DNA of 64,000 nt. Origin: Pseudovibrio sp. M1P-2-3 (GTDB lineage: Bacteria > Pseudomonadota > Alphaproteobacteria > Rhizobiales > Stappiaceae). This document shows, in pieces, positions 16,536 through 24,253 of the stretch; within the stretch, counting starts at the first letter, position 1; every line of letters begins with the position of its first letter. The notes under the pieces are model-generated. The model worked only from the letters and a program-made list of their open reading frames with translations. It searched no databases and was not told the DNA's origin. Both the position numbers and the translations under genes were made by a program. Location: positions 1,311,001 to 1,375,000 of the forward strand of contig NZ_JARRCW010000001.1 of NCBI RefSeq assembly GCF_031501865.1, written 5' to 3'.

Positions 16536-17444
16536 TTAGAGGAGTGCGGTTCTCTTTCGTGCCTGCTTGGGCGTTACAGCGTACTTCTCCCGATAGGATT
16601 TTATGAAGTGGGAGGTGTTGGAGTAACCGACAGCCATAGCAATTTCCGTCATGGATAGTTCTGAGCTATTTACAAGTTCTTTTGCTCTGCCCAAGCGCTT
16701 GTCTTTGAGCCACTTGCTTGGGGTGATGCCGTATAAGCGCTTAAAATCTCGGTTGAAGCTAGATAGAGATCGCCCGCTTAAACTGGCAAAATCCTTGATA
16801 CTGAAATTGTTTGATAAGTGAGTGTTCATCACATGCTTTATATTTCTCTTGGATTGGGTACTCTTGTCGGCGGCTAAAAAACCGCGAAGCCGGTCCTGTG
16901 TGTCCAAGGCTTCGAGAAGCAGGAGTAACTCCAAGAGCTTCGTCTGAAGCAAGCTGTAGGATTTTTCTCCTAGGCCCTGATAAATGAGCTTTATTGTGCT
17001 TACGTAATTCGTCAGAACCGGTGATGATTTAACCTTAAAAGGCCTGCTTTGAAGTGGGGCGGCTTTGTCTATATTGGAACAGCTTTGGAGGAACTTGAAA
17101 ATGGTTTTTTCGTCAAAGAAGAAAAGAACCGCTTCTAAGGGGCCTTCGCTATTTATGAAGTCGGATACCATATGCTGACCTTGGCCCATAAAAAGCATCT
17201 CCTCTTGTTCGATGAGAAAGTCTTCATGATCGGCGGAGGTGAATGTCTCACAGCCGGATAGAACAAAGGCAAGACAGGGCGCGTTAGTATAAAACTCGAT
17301 GTCGCGCATGTCCTTGTGAATGAGCTTATGAAATATAGCTGCGCACCCGTGGGCCATAATTAGCTGCGCTTCTTCCATTTTGTATAGGGATTCTGGAATC
17401 AGGAGTGTATTTTCCAAAGTATAGCCAATAATTGAATGCTTCAT
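16536..17444 (-). CDS. AraC-family transcriptional regulator
   Basis: A 302-residue regulator. The C-terminal 100 residues form the two helix-turn-helix motifs of the AraC/XylS family, with FSIKDFASLSGRSLSSFNRD and later MTEIAMAVGYSNTSHFIKSY followed by the usual GVTP-like AVTPKQ. The N-terminal part would be the ligand-sensing domain and is not recognisable. The ATG at 17444 follows a GGGAG site. The next gene downstream is the ABM-domain gene, 112 bases away, and the efflux operon lies beyond. These are plausible targets. Confidence 0.9.
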   Translation of the reverse strand: MKHSIIGYTLENTLLIPESLYKMEEAQLIMAHGCAAIFHKLIHKDMRDIEFYTNAPCLAFVLSGCETFTSADHEDFLIEQEEMLFMGQGQHMVSDFINSEGPLEAVLFFFDEKTIFKFLQSCSNIDKAAPLQSRPFKVKSSPVLTNYVSTIKLIYQGLGEKSYSLLQTKLLELLLLLEALDTQDRLRGFLAADKSTQSKRNIKHVMNTHLSNNFSIKDFASLSGRSLSSFNRDFKRLYGITPSKWLKDKRLGRAKELVNSSELSMTEIAMAVGYSNTSHFIKSYREKYAVTPKQARKRTALL

Positions 17445-17547
17445 ACACTCCCCATCTCCTGACCAGTAGAATATGTGCACCTGAAGTGAGGGCCTAACGT
17501 TTGCTAGGGTAAGCTAGCCCTCTTTGATTAGGTGCAACGCAAACGGA

Positions 17548-17745
17548 TTACTGTTTGTCCAGATGCTGCATTTCTAGGAGTTTTTTATCCGTATTATATT
17601 GGCTAAGAGCATAAACAGCCCAAATGGCTGCAGGTATCCACCCCAGTATTGTTATCTGTAAAATAAAGCAGAAGATTCCCTGTATGGGGCGTTTGATTGT
17701 GAAGAACACAACAAATGGCAGTAATATAGCCAAGATTAAACGCAT
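17548..17745 (-). CDS. YqaE/Pmp3-family membrane peptide
   Basis: A 65-residue hydrophobic protein with two membrane helices. The pattern LLPFVVFFTIKRPIQGIFC followed by ILQITILGWIPAAIWAVY is the Pmp3/YqaE (UPF0057) signature. These small proteins are linked to membrane potential and salt stress in other organisms. The ATG at 17745 follows CGGAG with eight bases spacing. It has its own short upstream region and no close partner. Confidence 0.85.
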   Translation of the reverse strand: MRLILAILLPFVVFFTIKRPIQGIFCFILQITILGWIPAAIWAVYALSQYNTDKKLLEMQHLDKQ

Positions 17746-17922
17746 TAAATAAACTCCGAACATTGCACAAGCGGAGCACGAGACTCAATCATTCTGATTA
17801 AGCGAGCTCCTAGTTTTAAACCTAATAATTTTTAGGGGAAGTTCAAACAGTTTTCCAATGGGAATTAAAGCAGCGCAGATGATGTATACTGATTGTGCGC
17901 TGCTTTGTTGCTTAGAAAACTA

Positions 17923-18357
17923 TCAGGAGTTTGGCTTTGAGGCTTCTTCAGCGGTGATGGTCTTTTTACCCTTGCCGCGCTCAAGGCTGAAGTAAACTGG
18001 GTTCGGATAGTGGTCCAAAGTTGCACCGCTTGCTGCATCAACACCCATACCAACAAAGCCGCCAATAAGCACATTTCCGGCCATGCCAGCTGCACCTTTA
18101 CCGCTCACACGAGTGCCAACATTCAAAACTTCGGTCTGATAGCCGGGAGCTGAGGCTGTCAAAGTCATTTCCTGCTTGCGGGAAACTTTAATGACACAAG
18201 GACCTGTACATGTATGAGCTGTCGTAGATGTCACTTTGGCATGTGCCGGCTCTACATTGATAACAACGTCTTCGCTGGTTCCACGCACAACTGTGCCGCA
18301 ACCTTGCAGCATGATGCCTGCGGCAACGATACCGCCAACATAAAATAATTTTGACAT
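17923..18357 (-). CDS. Putative lipoprotein with PEGA-like surface-anchored domain
   Basis: A 144-residue protein with a lipoprotein signal: hydrophobic residues 4-17 followed by the lipobox LQGC, so C20 would be lipidated. Then comes TVVRGTSEDVVINVEPAHAK, a cysteine pair in HTCTGPC, and a short PEGA-like beta domain. A glycine-rich helix (GNVLIGGFVGMGVDAASG) follows, as in proteins often mis-annotated as translation initiation factor 2. It is likely an outer-membrane or periplasmic lipoprotein of unknown function. It is transcribed alone. Confidence 0.8.
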   Translation of the reverse strand: MSKLFYVGGIVAAGIMLQGCGTVVRGTSEDVVINVEPAHAKVTSTTAHTCTGPCVIKVSRKQEMTLTASAPGYQTEVLNVGTRVSGKGAAGMAGNVLIGGFVGMGVDAASGATLDHYPNPVYFSLERGKGKKTITAEEASKPNS

Positions 18358-18559
18358 GATATTCTCCGTAATGTGTCAGTTGGACTTAGGAGCACACGAA
18401 GAAGCTGTCAAAGATTCGCCACATTTTAATTGAGGATATCTAACCCCTTTAGTTATATAGTCTAAACACCGCAATCTCTGGTCTCAAAAATACAATCCTA
18501 AGAAAGAGCAGCGGTGTCAGGACACTTGGAAAATGATCCTGAGCGTTGCATGGCCGGTT

Positions 18560-19900
18560 TCACCGCATCGTGCCGGGAAGAAGAAGGGACAGGATTGGGA
18601 AGGAGATGATAATCGCCAGAATAATGAGGTCCAGACTTAAGAAGCGCAAAATACCTGCATAAATCTGGCCGATCGAGATATTGTTTCCAACCACATTTTT
18701 GATGACAAAAACATTCAACCCGACGGGGGGAGTGATAAGGCCAATTTCCAGAAGTTTGATGACCACGACTCCAAACCAGATGAGGTCTAAAGAGTAATTG
18801 TCCACCAGTGGCAGAATGAATGGCAGTGTCAGAACCATAATTCCTATGGGATCGAGAAACATTCCAAGGGCTAAGTATATAAGCGCGATGCCAAGCATGA
18901 AGATCCAAAGCGACATATCCGCGCCGCTTACAGTCTCGACAAGAACCGGAGCAATGCCTGTTAAGGCGACAAAACTGACGAAGATCTTGGCTCCTGCTGC
19001 AATGAAGAAAATTGCCGAAGTCTGAATACATGTTTCTTTAAAAGAGTCCCAAAGGCTTAATGCGGTGAGCTTTCTTTGAACAAGGCCGACGCTTATGGCG
19101 AGGGCCACGGAAATTGCCGCAGCCTCGGTTGGGGTAAATATGCCGCCATATATTCCGCCAATGATAATGGTGAAGATGAGCAGTGCAGGCCAAGCCTGAG
19201 CCGCGCTTTGCAGCTTTTGTGAAAGGCTTAATTCCAACTGAGTTCCTTGGACAAGAGTAGGATCTTTGCGAACCCAGAAAAAGATAACCAGCAAAAACCC
19301 CATTAAGGTGAGCAGGCCGGGTATGATGCCCGCCAGAAACAACTTACTAATGGATGTCTCAGTAAAAATTCCATAGATGATGAACAGGACGCTTGGGGGA
19401 ATGAGAGAGCCAAGAGTTCCCCCCGCAGCTACACTGGCTGTCGCCAGTCGAGGATCATAGCCCATCCGTAGCATTTCTGGTGTGCAGATGCGGCCCATCG
19501 TGGAGGCGCAGGCGATGGAAGAGCCGGTAATTGCTGAAAAACCACCACACCCGATAATCGATGCCATCGCAACTCCGCCAGGTACCTGAGTGAGCCATAC
19601 CCGCGCTGCATGATAAATTCTGGTTGTAATTTCCGCCCTATAAGAAATATGCCCTAATGCCACAAAAAGCGGAATCATGCTCAAGTCATAGGAGTGGATC
19701 AGGTCGAAAGAACTATTAAACACGAGGGACGATGTGGCCTTGATCGCTCGTTCCGGCATGAAGCTTCCGGTTCGGAAAGCAAAAAGGATGAACGTGGCAA
19801 GGCTGGCGACACTTGCTAGGGCAAAGGCGATGGGAACTCTCAAGCCAAGTAAGACCAGAACAGCAATAAACGCCATAACGCCAATACTAATAGGATCCAT
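18560..19900 (-). CDS. TRAP transporter large permease (DctM)
   Basis: The large membrane subunit of a tripartite ATP-independent periplasmic transporter, which imports organic acids or similar solutes with the sodium gradient. The product has 446 residues and about 12 hydrophobic segments. The motifs GCGGFSAITGSSIACASTMG and YDPRLATASVAAGGTLGSLIPPS are typical. The small permease gene ends 14 bases upstream. It is the last gene of the operon dctP-dctQ-dctM. Confidence 0.93.
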   Translation of the reverse strand: MDPISIGVMAFIAVLVLLGLRVPIAFALASVASLATFILFAFRTGSFMPERAIKATSSLVFNSSFDLIHSYDLSMIPLFVALGHISYRAEITTRIYHAARVWLTQVPGGVAMASIIGCGGFSAITGSSIACASTMGRICTPEMLRMGYDPRLATASVAAGGTLGSLIPPSVLFIIYGIFTETSISKLFLAGIIPGLLTLMGFLLVIFFWVRKDPTLVQGTQLELSLSQKLQSAAQAWPALLIFTIIIGGIYGGIFTPTEAAAISVALAISVGLVQRKLTALSLWDSFKETCIQTSAIFFIAAGAKIFVSFVALTGIAPVLVETVSGADMSLWIFMLGIALIYLALGMFLDPIGIMVLTLPFILPLVDNYSLDLIWFGVVVIKLLEIGLITPPVGLNVFVIKNVVGNNISIGQIYAGILRFLSLDLIILAIIISFPILSLLLPGTMR

Positions 19901-19914
19901 GTTGTCTCCGTGAA

Positions 19915-20406
19915 CTAGAGCTTGGGAGCCGATTTTGAAAAGAAAAGTTTATGTGTGTCGGAAATCAGCAAGGTGGCGAGGCGTATCCAGCATAACAATA
20001 CCCCTATGAAAAACAGGAGACGGCCAGGCCACTTGGGAAGGTCCAGATCACCATAAAAGTAGCTGCTAGAGTTCCAGGTTTGTAGAAGCTCCCTCCAGCC
20101 GGCAAAGACGAAAGGAGAAAGAGCGATTAGTCCGATGAATAGGCCGAAAATGCCCAGTGCAGCTTGAACTTGAGGGCTGAACCGCTTGGTAATAAACTCA
20201 ACGGAAACATGTTCGCGCCTTGCAGTCGTCAAGGCCAGTGGCAACACAATAGCCCCAACCATCAGCTCTCTAACAAGAACTATTGCATCGGGGAAACTCC
20301 AGTTGAATACAGCTCTGCTGATAACACTGAGTGTCATGATGATGGAAAGACAAATCACACAGATCACTGCAGTGTTCAGCAGTTGTTTTTCTATAAAATG
20401 GAGCAT
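19915..20406 (-). CDS. TRAP transporter small permease (DctQ)
   Basis: A 163-residue protein with four membrane helices and the DctQ pattern EFITKRFSPQVQAAL. I chose the ATG at 20406 (MLHFIEKQLLNTAV), which starts just before the first helix. A longer frame reaches a TTG at 20469 that overlaps the binding-protein gene but adds a cysteine- and arginine-rich stretch unlike the family. The gap to the binding-protein stop is about 50 bases. Confidence 0.87.
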   Translation of the reverse strand: MLHFIEKQLLNTAVICVICLSIIMTLSVISRAVFNWSFPDAIVLVRELMVGAIVLPLALTTARREHVSVEFITKRFSPQVQAALGIFGLFIGLIALSPFVFAGWRELLQTWNSSSYFYGDLDLPKWPGRLLFFIGVLLCWIRLATLLISDTHKLFFSKSAPKL

Positions 20407-20456
20407 GTCGCCACAAGGCCTCACAACTTTACAAAAATGGGGAGTTCTGAGGCGCG

Positions 20457-21515
20457 CTAGCGCTCCCAAGGATAGCCGAGTTCCAGTTTCTCACCCTCAT
20501 ACTTTTTCAAAAGAGACTTGTACTGGGCAAGTAATGCTGGACCATCAAAGCCCGCCTTTGAGGCCTGCATCTCCCATTTATCGACATGTTTTTGGCCTGC
20601 TTCCAGAAGCGCAAGACGGTCACCTTCGGGCAGTTCGATTACCTCGATCTTGCGCCCATTTGCGTGATCTTTCATAGTTTGGAGGGCGGCAGCATTGGCC
20701 TGTTCCACCAAGCGTGCAAATTTATCGGTTGTGTCTTTGGCAACGTCCTCCAGAATTGCCTTATTTGTGGCACTCATGCTGTCGTAAATTTCTTTATTCA
20801 TGAACAAGCCGACGGCTCCAACCTGTCCCCAGTTAAGGAGGGTATAGCTGTCAATAATTTCATCGAGCTTCAGGGCAGGTATCACGTAGGAATAACTTTG
20901 AGAGCAATCTATGAGACCGCTGTCCAATGCTTGGTAAGTCTTGTAAACATTCATGTTTACCGTGGTGGCACCAAACTCAGCGAACACTTTTCCGTAGGCA
21001 CCAGCTCCACGAATTTTCTTACCCTTTATGTCCTCGAGACCGCGGATTATCGCACCTTTACAGGCAATGTGAACTGGAGTTGTTGTAAAGGTTGCAATAT
21101 GGACCAGATTTTTTCTGGCAAGGTCAGCTTTTATGCTCTCAGTGGTCCGCATAAACTCATCTGTTGCCCGCAGCCCAACCCATGTGTCGGGGTTGTCCAA
21201 GGGCAAGTCGGCAATGGAGAACCCTAGCATCCCCTGTGGGAAGTAAGTGGCAATGACCGTTCCCATATCAGACACACCATCGGAGATAGATTGCACGGCG
21301 GTGCTTGCTTTTAAAAGTGCACCTCCCCAATGGGTATCTATAATAACTTCGCCTTGTGAACGGCGCTCCACTTCTTGAGCAAACCACTCAATAGCAGCGG
21401 CTCTGGGACCTCTGTTTGGTCCCGCTTCACCTTGCGTGATGTATGTGCCCGCATGTGTATTTTGATTTAGTGACAAAAACAAAATGCATGCACCAATAAA
21501 CCCTAGCAGTTTCAT
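20457..21515 (-). CDS. TRAP transporter substrate-binding protein (DctP)
   Basis: A 352-residue periplasmic receptor. A signal peptide covers residues 1-22, ending in NTHA before GTYITQG. The DctP fold is shown by RSQGEVIIDTHWGGALLK, GVSDMGTVIATYFPQ and the hinge KKIRGAGAYGKVFAEFGATTV. The usual substrate arginine of this family may be the R in KIRGAG. A GGGGGGA ribosome site precedes the ATG. The ligand is unknown. An imperfect dyad upstream (21544-21572) could control the operon. Confidence 0.93.
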   Translation of the reverse strand: MKLLGFIGACILFLSLNQNTHAGTYITQGEAGPNRGPRAAAIEWFAQEVERRSQGEVIIDTHWGGALLKASTAVQSISDGVSDMGTVIATYFPQGMLGFSIADLPLDNPDTWVGLRATDEFMRTTESIKADLARKNLVHIATFTTTPVHIACKGAIIRGLEDIKGKKIRGAGAYGKVFAEFGATTVNMNVYKTYQALDSGLIDCSQSYSYVIPALKLDEIIDSYTLLNWGQVGAVGLFMNKEIYDSMSATNKAILEDVAKDTTDKFARLVEQANAAALQTMKDHANGRKIEVIELPEGDRLALLEAGQKHVDKWEMQASKAGFDGPALLAQYKSLLKKYEGEKLELGYPWER

Positions 21516-21543
21516 CGGTCCCCCCTAATACATAGTTTTGTTC

Positions 21544-21572
21544 TACTATTTAGAATCGAATTCTATTTAGTA
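21544..21572. promoter_or_regulatory. Imperfect dyad upstream of TRAP operon, candidate operator
   Basis: TACTATTTAGAAT and ATTCTATTTAGTA flank a CGA centre and pair at 11 of 13 positions. It lies about 30-57 bases upstream of the dctP ATG, where promoter or operator elements are expected. Confidence 0.45.
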
Positions 21573-21716
21573 AAATTTACAGTATTTATTCAAAGTTGCA
21601 ATGATGTTGGAGAGGGAGAAGAAAAAGAAGAGAGGCGATCTTTCCGCTACTACTTACGTGATGCTCAAGTGCCTTCGGGTAATTGAATAAGTACTCATTC
21701 CCAAGAGATATATAAT

Positions 21717-21742
21717 TAGGTGCCGTATTATGACGGCACCTA
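21717..21742 (-). terminator. Hairpin after pirin gene, probable terminator
   Basis: Perfect 10-base arms TAGGTGCCGT (21717-21726) and ACGGCACCTA (21733-21742) with a six-base loop, 30 bases beyond the pirin stop. On the minus strand it is followed by an AT-rich rather than pure T tail. Confidence 0.55.
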
Positions 21743-21772
21743 GCTGCTTGCATGAAAACTGCATAAATTTAC

Positions 21773-22468
21773 TTATAGGGCCATGTCAAAGAGAAGAAAT
21801 TCGCTACTGTCTTCTGCAACAATGGAAACGTCAGGTGTTTTGGCAAGGGCTAAGCCGTCGCCAGCTTCTAACAGTTGGCCATTTACAAAAATTTGGCCGT
21901 GGACCAACTGTACCCAAACACCACGATCTTTACCGATCTGTAAATGAGCGATTTCTTTTTCTTTGAGTTTCGAAGCATACAGGTCGACGGAAGCGTGAAT
22001 GGAAATTGAACCGTCCCGCCCATCGTGAGAAGCAACAAGGCGTAGTTTGCCGTCCAAATCTTCAAAACGTTTTTGTGCGTACGTTGGACTAATGTTTTTT
22101 GTGTCTGGCATAATCCAGATCTGGAGAAAGTGAACGGGGTTTTCTTTAGAGGCATTATATTCACTATGGTAAACACCTGTTCCCGCGCTCATTCGCTGCA
22201 CATCACCGCGTTTGATGATAGCAACTTCTCCCATGGAATCCCGATGCTCTAAAGCTCCCTCAACCACATAGGATATAATTTCCATATTCCGATGTGGATG
22301 GGTGTCGAACCCGTGGCCCGCCAACACCTTATCTTCATTGATAACCCGCAAAGGGCCAAAACCCATGTGACCTGCATCATAGTAGTTGGCAAAGGAAAAC
22401 GTATGACGGCTATCGAGCCAACCGTGAAAGCCGCGACCGCGTTCGTTTGAGGGACGATGATACTTCAT
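21773..22468 (-). CDS. Pirin family protein (YhaK/YhhW-like)
   Basis: A 231-residue bicupin of the pirin family; some members have quercetin 2,3-dioxygenase activity. The metal-binding N-terminal cupin shows FDTHPHRNMEIISYVVEG and later EHRDSMG and the final histidine region TGVYHSEYN. The ATG at 22468 gives the standard start MKYHRPSNERGRGFHGWLDS. It is divergent from a LysR gene across 174 bases that contain a dyad at 22571-22591. With the DoxX and GS-hydroquinone reductase genes nearby, it matches the E. coli yhaK setting. Confidence 0.92.
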   Translation of the reverse strand: MKYHRPSNERGRGFHGWLDSRHTFSFANYYDAGHMGFGPLRVINEDKVLAGHGFDTHPHRNMEIISYVVEGALEHRDSMGEVAIIKRGDVQRMSAGTGVYHSEYNASKENPVHFLQIWIMPDTKNISPTYAQKRFEDLDGKLRLVASHDGRDGSISIHASVDLYASKLKEKEIAHLQIGKDRGVWVQLVHGQIFVNGQLLEAGDGLALAKTPDVSIVAEDSSEFLLFDMAL

Positions 22469-22570
22469 TTTTTCTCGCAATTCTCTGGGTGGTTAGTTTG
22501 TTTGAGCAACGCTCTTTCAATAAAAATAGGCGGGCAGGCGGAAAGGGGTAGACACAAATCCTGCGTTTAT

Positions 22571-22591
22571 TTATTGCGTGATTTGCAATAA
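22571..22591. promoter_or_regulatory. LysR-box-like dyad between pirin and LysR genes
   Basis: TTATTGC (22571-22577) and GCAATAA (22585-22591) form a perfect dyad with a seven-base spacer, 51 bases upstream of the LysR start. The size and position fit a LysR-type autoregulatory site, and the same GCAA/TTGC core recurs in the doxX-GST promoter region. Confidence 0.55.
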
Positions 22592-22642
22592 TAAAGCAGA
22601 GTTTCTGGAAACTATTTCGTGTAAAGCAAGGTATTGTAGCTG

Positions 22643-23557
22643 ATGTCGGGGCAAATAGAGCGTATCCGTATATTCAATGGGGTGGCGAAACTGGGGAGCT
22701 TTGCAAAGGCTGCAAGAGATCTGAAAGTTAGTCGGTCAATTGTGACCCGCTACGTTAGCGAGCTTGAGGCAGAGCTGGGCGTGCAGCTCTTGGTGCGCAC
22801 CACCCGCAAAGTATCCCTGACGACAGCGGGGCGCCTTTACCTGGAGCGTACAGCGCCCATTCTGGAAGACCTGGACAGGGCGCGGGATCTGGTGAAGACC
22901 CAGCATGATAGCTTGAGAGGAACCTTGCGGCTCAGTGCGCCGATATCCTTCGGTCAGCGCTTCTTGCCCGACATTCTCTATCAGTTCCAATGCACCTATC
23001 CGGAAGTGGAACTTCAGGTTGATATGACCGATCGCTTCGTTGATTTGCAGAGGGAAAACTACGACATGGCCCTGAGAATTTCAGGTCCTCCCGCAGGTGT
23101 CTCCAATATCTGGCGCAAAATTCTTGGTATTTCTCATTGTCTGGTGGCATCACCGGAATATTTGACGAAAAATGGGTGGCCTGATCACCCGTCCATGCTT
23201 AAGGAACATAATATCCTAGCGTACAGCTATTATTCAGGCGGTGCGACGGTTTCCCTGAAGAATGAGGGAACAGGAGAACAGGTGAAAGTACCCCTGCATC
23301 ATGGTTTTGAAACCAACAGTGGTGATCTTTTGGCAGCTCTTGCCAGCCGCGGAGCGGGTATGACTTTTCTGCCGAAGTTCATTATTGCCGATGAATTGGT
23401 GAAGGGCAGTCTTGTTCCGTGTCTGGAAGAGTGGAAGGCACCTGAGATCTGGTTGACCGCCTATTTCCCACCCTACGAACAACTGCCGGAGAAAGTCAGT
23501 GTGTTTACCGGTTTCGTTGAGGACGCAGTTCGCGCAGAAGAGTCAAAATTGAAGTAG
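22643..23557 (+). CDS. LysR-family transcriptional regulator (YhaJ-like)
   Basis: A 304-residue regulator. The winged helix-turn-helix is at residues 1-60 with FAKAARDLKVSRSIVTRYVSEL, then the linker helix and a two-lobed effector domain. The subgroup is the one whose HTH ends in QLLVRTTRKVSLTTAG, common in LysR proteins that control quinone or stress genes. Divergent from pirin and next to doxX and the glutathionyl-hydroquinone reductase gene, as yhaJ is linked with yhaK, yqjF and yqjG in E. coli. A conserved regulon is inferred from this context. Confidence 0.9.
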   Translation: MSGQIERIRIFNGVAKLGSFAKAARDLKVSRSIVTRYVSELEAELGVQLLVRTTRKVSLTTAGRLYLERTAPILEDLDRARDLVKTQHDSLRGTLRLSAPISFGQRFLPDILYQFQCTYPEVELQVDMTDRFVDLQRENYDMALRISGPPAGVSNIWRKILGISHCLVASPEYLTKNGWPDHPSMLKEHNILAYSYYSGGATVSLKNEGTGEQVKVPLHHGFETNSGDLLAALASRGAGMTFLPKFIIADELVKGSLVPCLEEWKAPEIWLTAYFPPYEQLPEKVSVFTGFVEDAVRAEESKLK

Positions 23558-23578
23558 GGGCACAATTAAAGTGCCCCT
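23556..23578. terminator. Bidirectional hairpin between convergent LysR and DoxX genes
   Basis: AGGGGCAC (23556-23563) and GTGCCCCT (23571-23578) with a seven-base loop. It overlaps the LysR stop codon and lies 12 bases from the DoxX stop. There is no long T tract on either side. Confidence 0.6.
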
Positions 23579-23589
23579 GAAATCTCTGA

Positions 23590-24009
23590 TTATGAGCTCT
23601 TCCTCTTATCCAGAGAAAAGGCACCGGCACCATATGCAAGAATAAAACCAAGACCACCGGTTAGGGCGAGGTTCTTCATGAAGTGGGTCATTTCATTTTG
23701 TGCAGCCATGCCTTCCATTCCAAAACTTGGAACTAGGTGAAACAGGGCGCCGGACAGCAGTGAGAAGCCTGCAAGAAGTAAAGCGATCAAGCGTGTCTGA
23801 TAGCCTACCAGTAGCATAAGGCCACCTCCCAGCTCCAGAAGAATAACAAGGGGTAGCAGCAGGGACGGGACACCCATCATCTCCATATAGCCGGCAACTC
23901 CGCTATAGCCGGTTATTTTCCCCCAGCCCGCTCCAATAAATAAAAGTGCCACAAAGGCGCGGCCCACAGGGGCAGCAACAGGTTCGAAAGCAGAAAGAGA
24001 TTTTTCCAT
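23590..24009 (-). CDS. DoxX family membrane protein (YqjF-like)
   Basis: A 139-residue protein with four membrane helices. The N-terminal pattern GRAFVALLFIGAGWGKITGYSG and LELGGGLMLLVGYQTRLIALLL are the DoxX signature. E. coli YqjF, of this family, is induced by quinone-like breakdown products of nitroaromatics under YhaJ. The gene is divergent from the glutathionyl-hydroquinone reductase gene over 244 bases that contain two dyads. Confidence 0.9.
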   Translation of the reverse strand: MEKSLSAFEPVAAPVGRAFVALLFIGAGWGKITGYSGVAGYMEMMGVPSLLLPLVILLELGGGLMLLVGYQTRLIALLLAGFSLLSGALFHLVPSFGMEGMAAQNEMTHFMKNLALTGGLGFILAYGAGAFSLDKRKSS

Positions 24010-24082
24010 CGTTTGGCTCCAAAATAGTGGTCGTCATTGAACTTCGGCCAAACTATGCATTCTGGAGAATATGCAGAAGAGA

Positions 24083-24113
24083 CCAATTACGCAATTCATT
24101 GTTGCAAAATTGG
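24083..24113. promoter_or_regulatory. Nested 31-bp dyad upstream of doxX
   Basis: CCAATT (24083-24088) pairs with AATTGG (24108-24113), and inside it GCAA (24091-24094) pairs with TTGC (24102-24105), all around one centre at 24098. The site lies about 75 bases upstream of the DoxX start and shares the GCAA/TTGC core of the site before the LysR gene. Confidence 0.55.
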
Positions 24114-24164
24114 GTCATATGAACCTTAGTGGGAAACCTAAAGCGCATTAATGGTGCGCACGTT

Positions 24165-24179
24165 GCAATAATGTATTGC
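24165..24179. promoter_or_regulatory. Second dyad in doxX-GST intergenic region
   Basis: GCAATA (24165-24170) and TATTGC (24174-24179) form a dyad within TTGCAATAATGTATTGCGC, about 75 bases upstream of the glutathionyl-hydroquinone reductase start. It may serve the rightward promoter. Confidence 0.5.
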
Positions 24180-24253
24180 GCAATTAATCTCTACCAATAC
24201 GGCCCTAGACACGGCATCATCCAGTCCACTCAATGACTGAGAAGGGATCTGAA

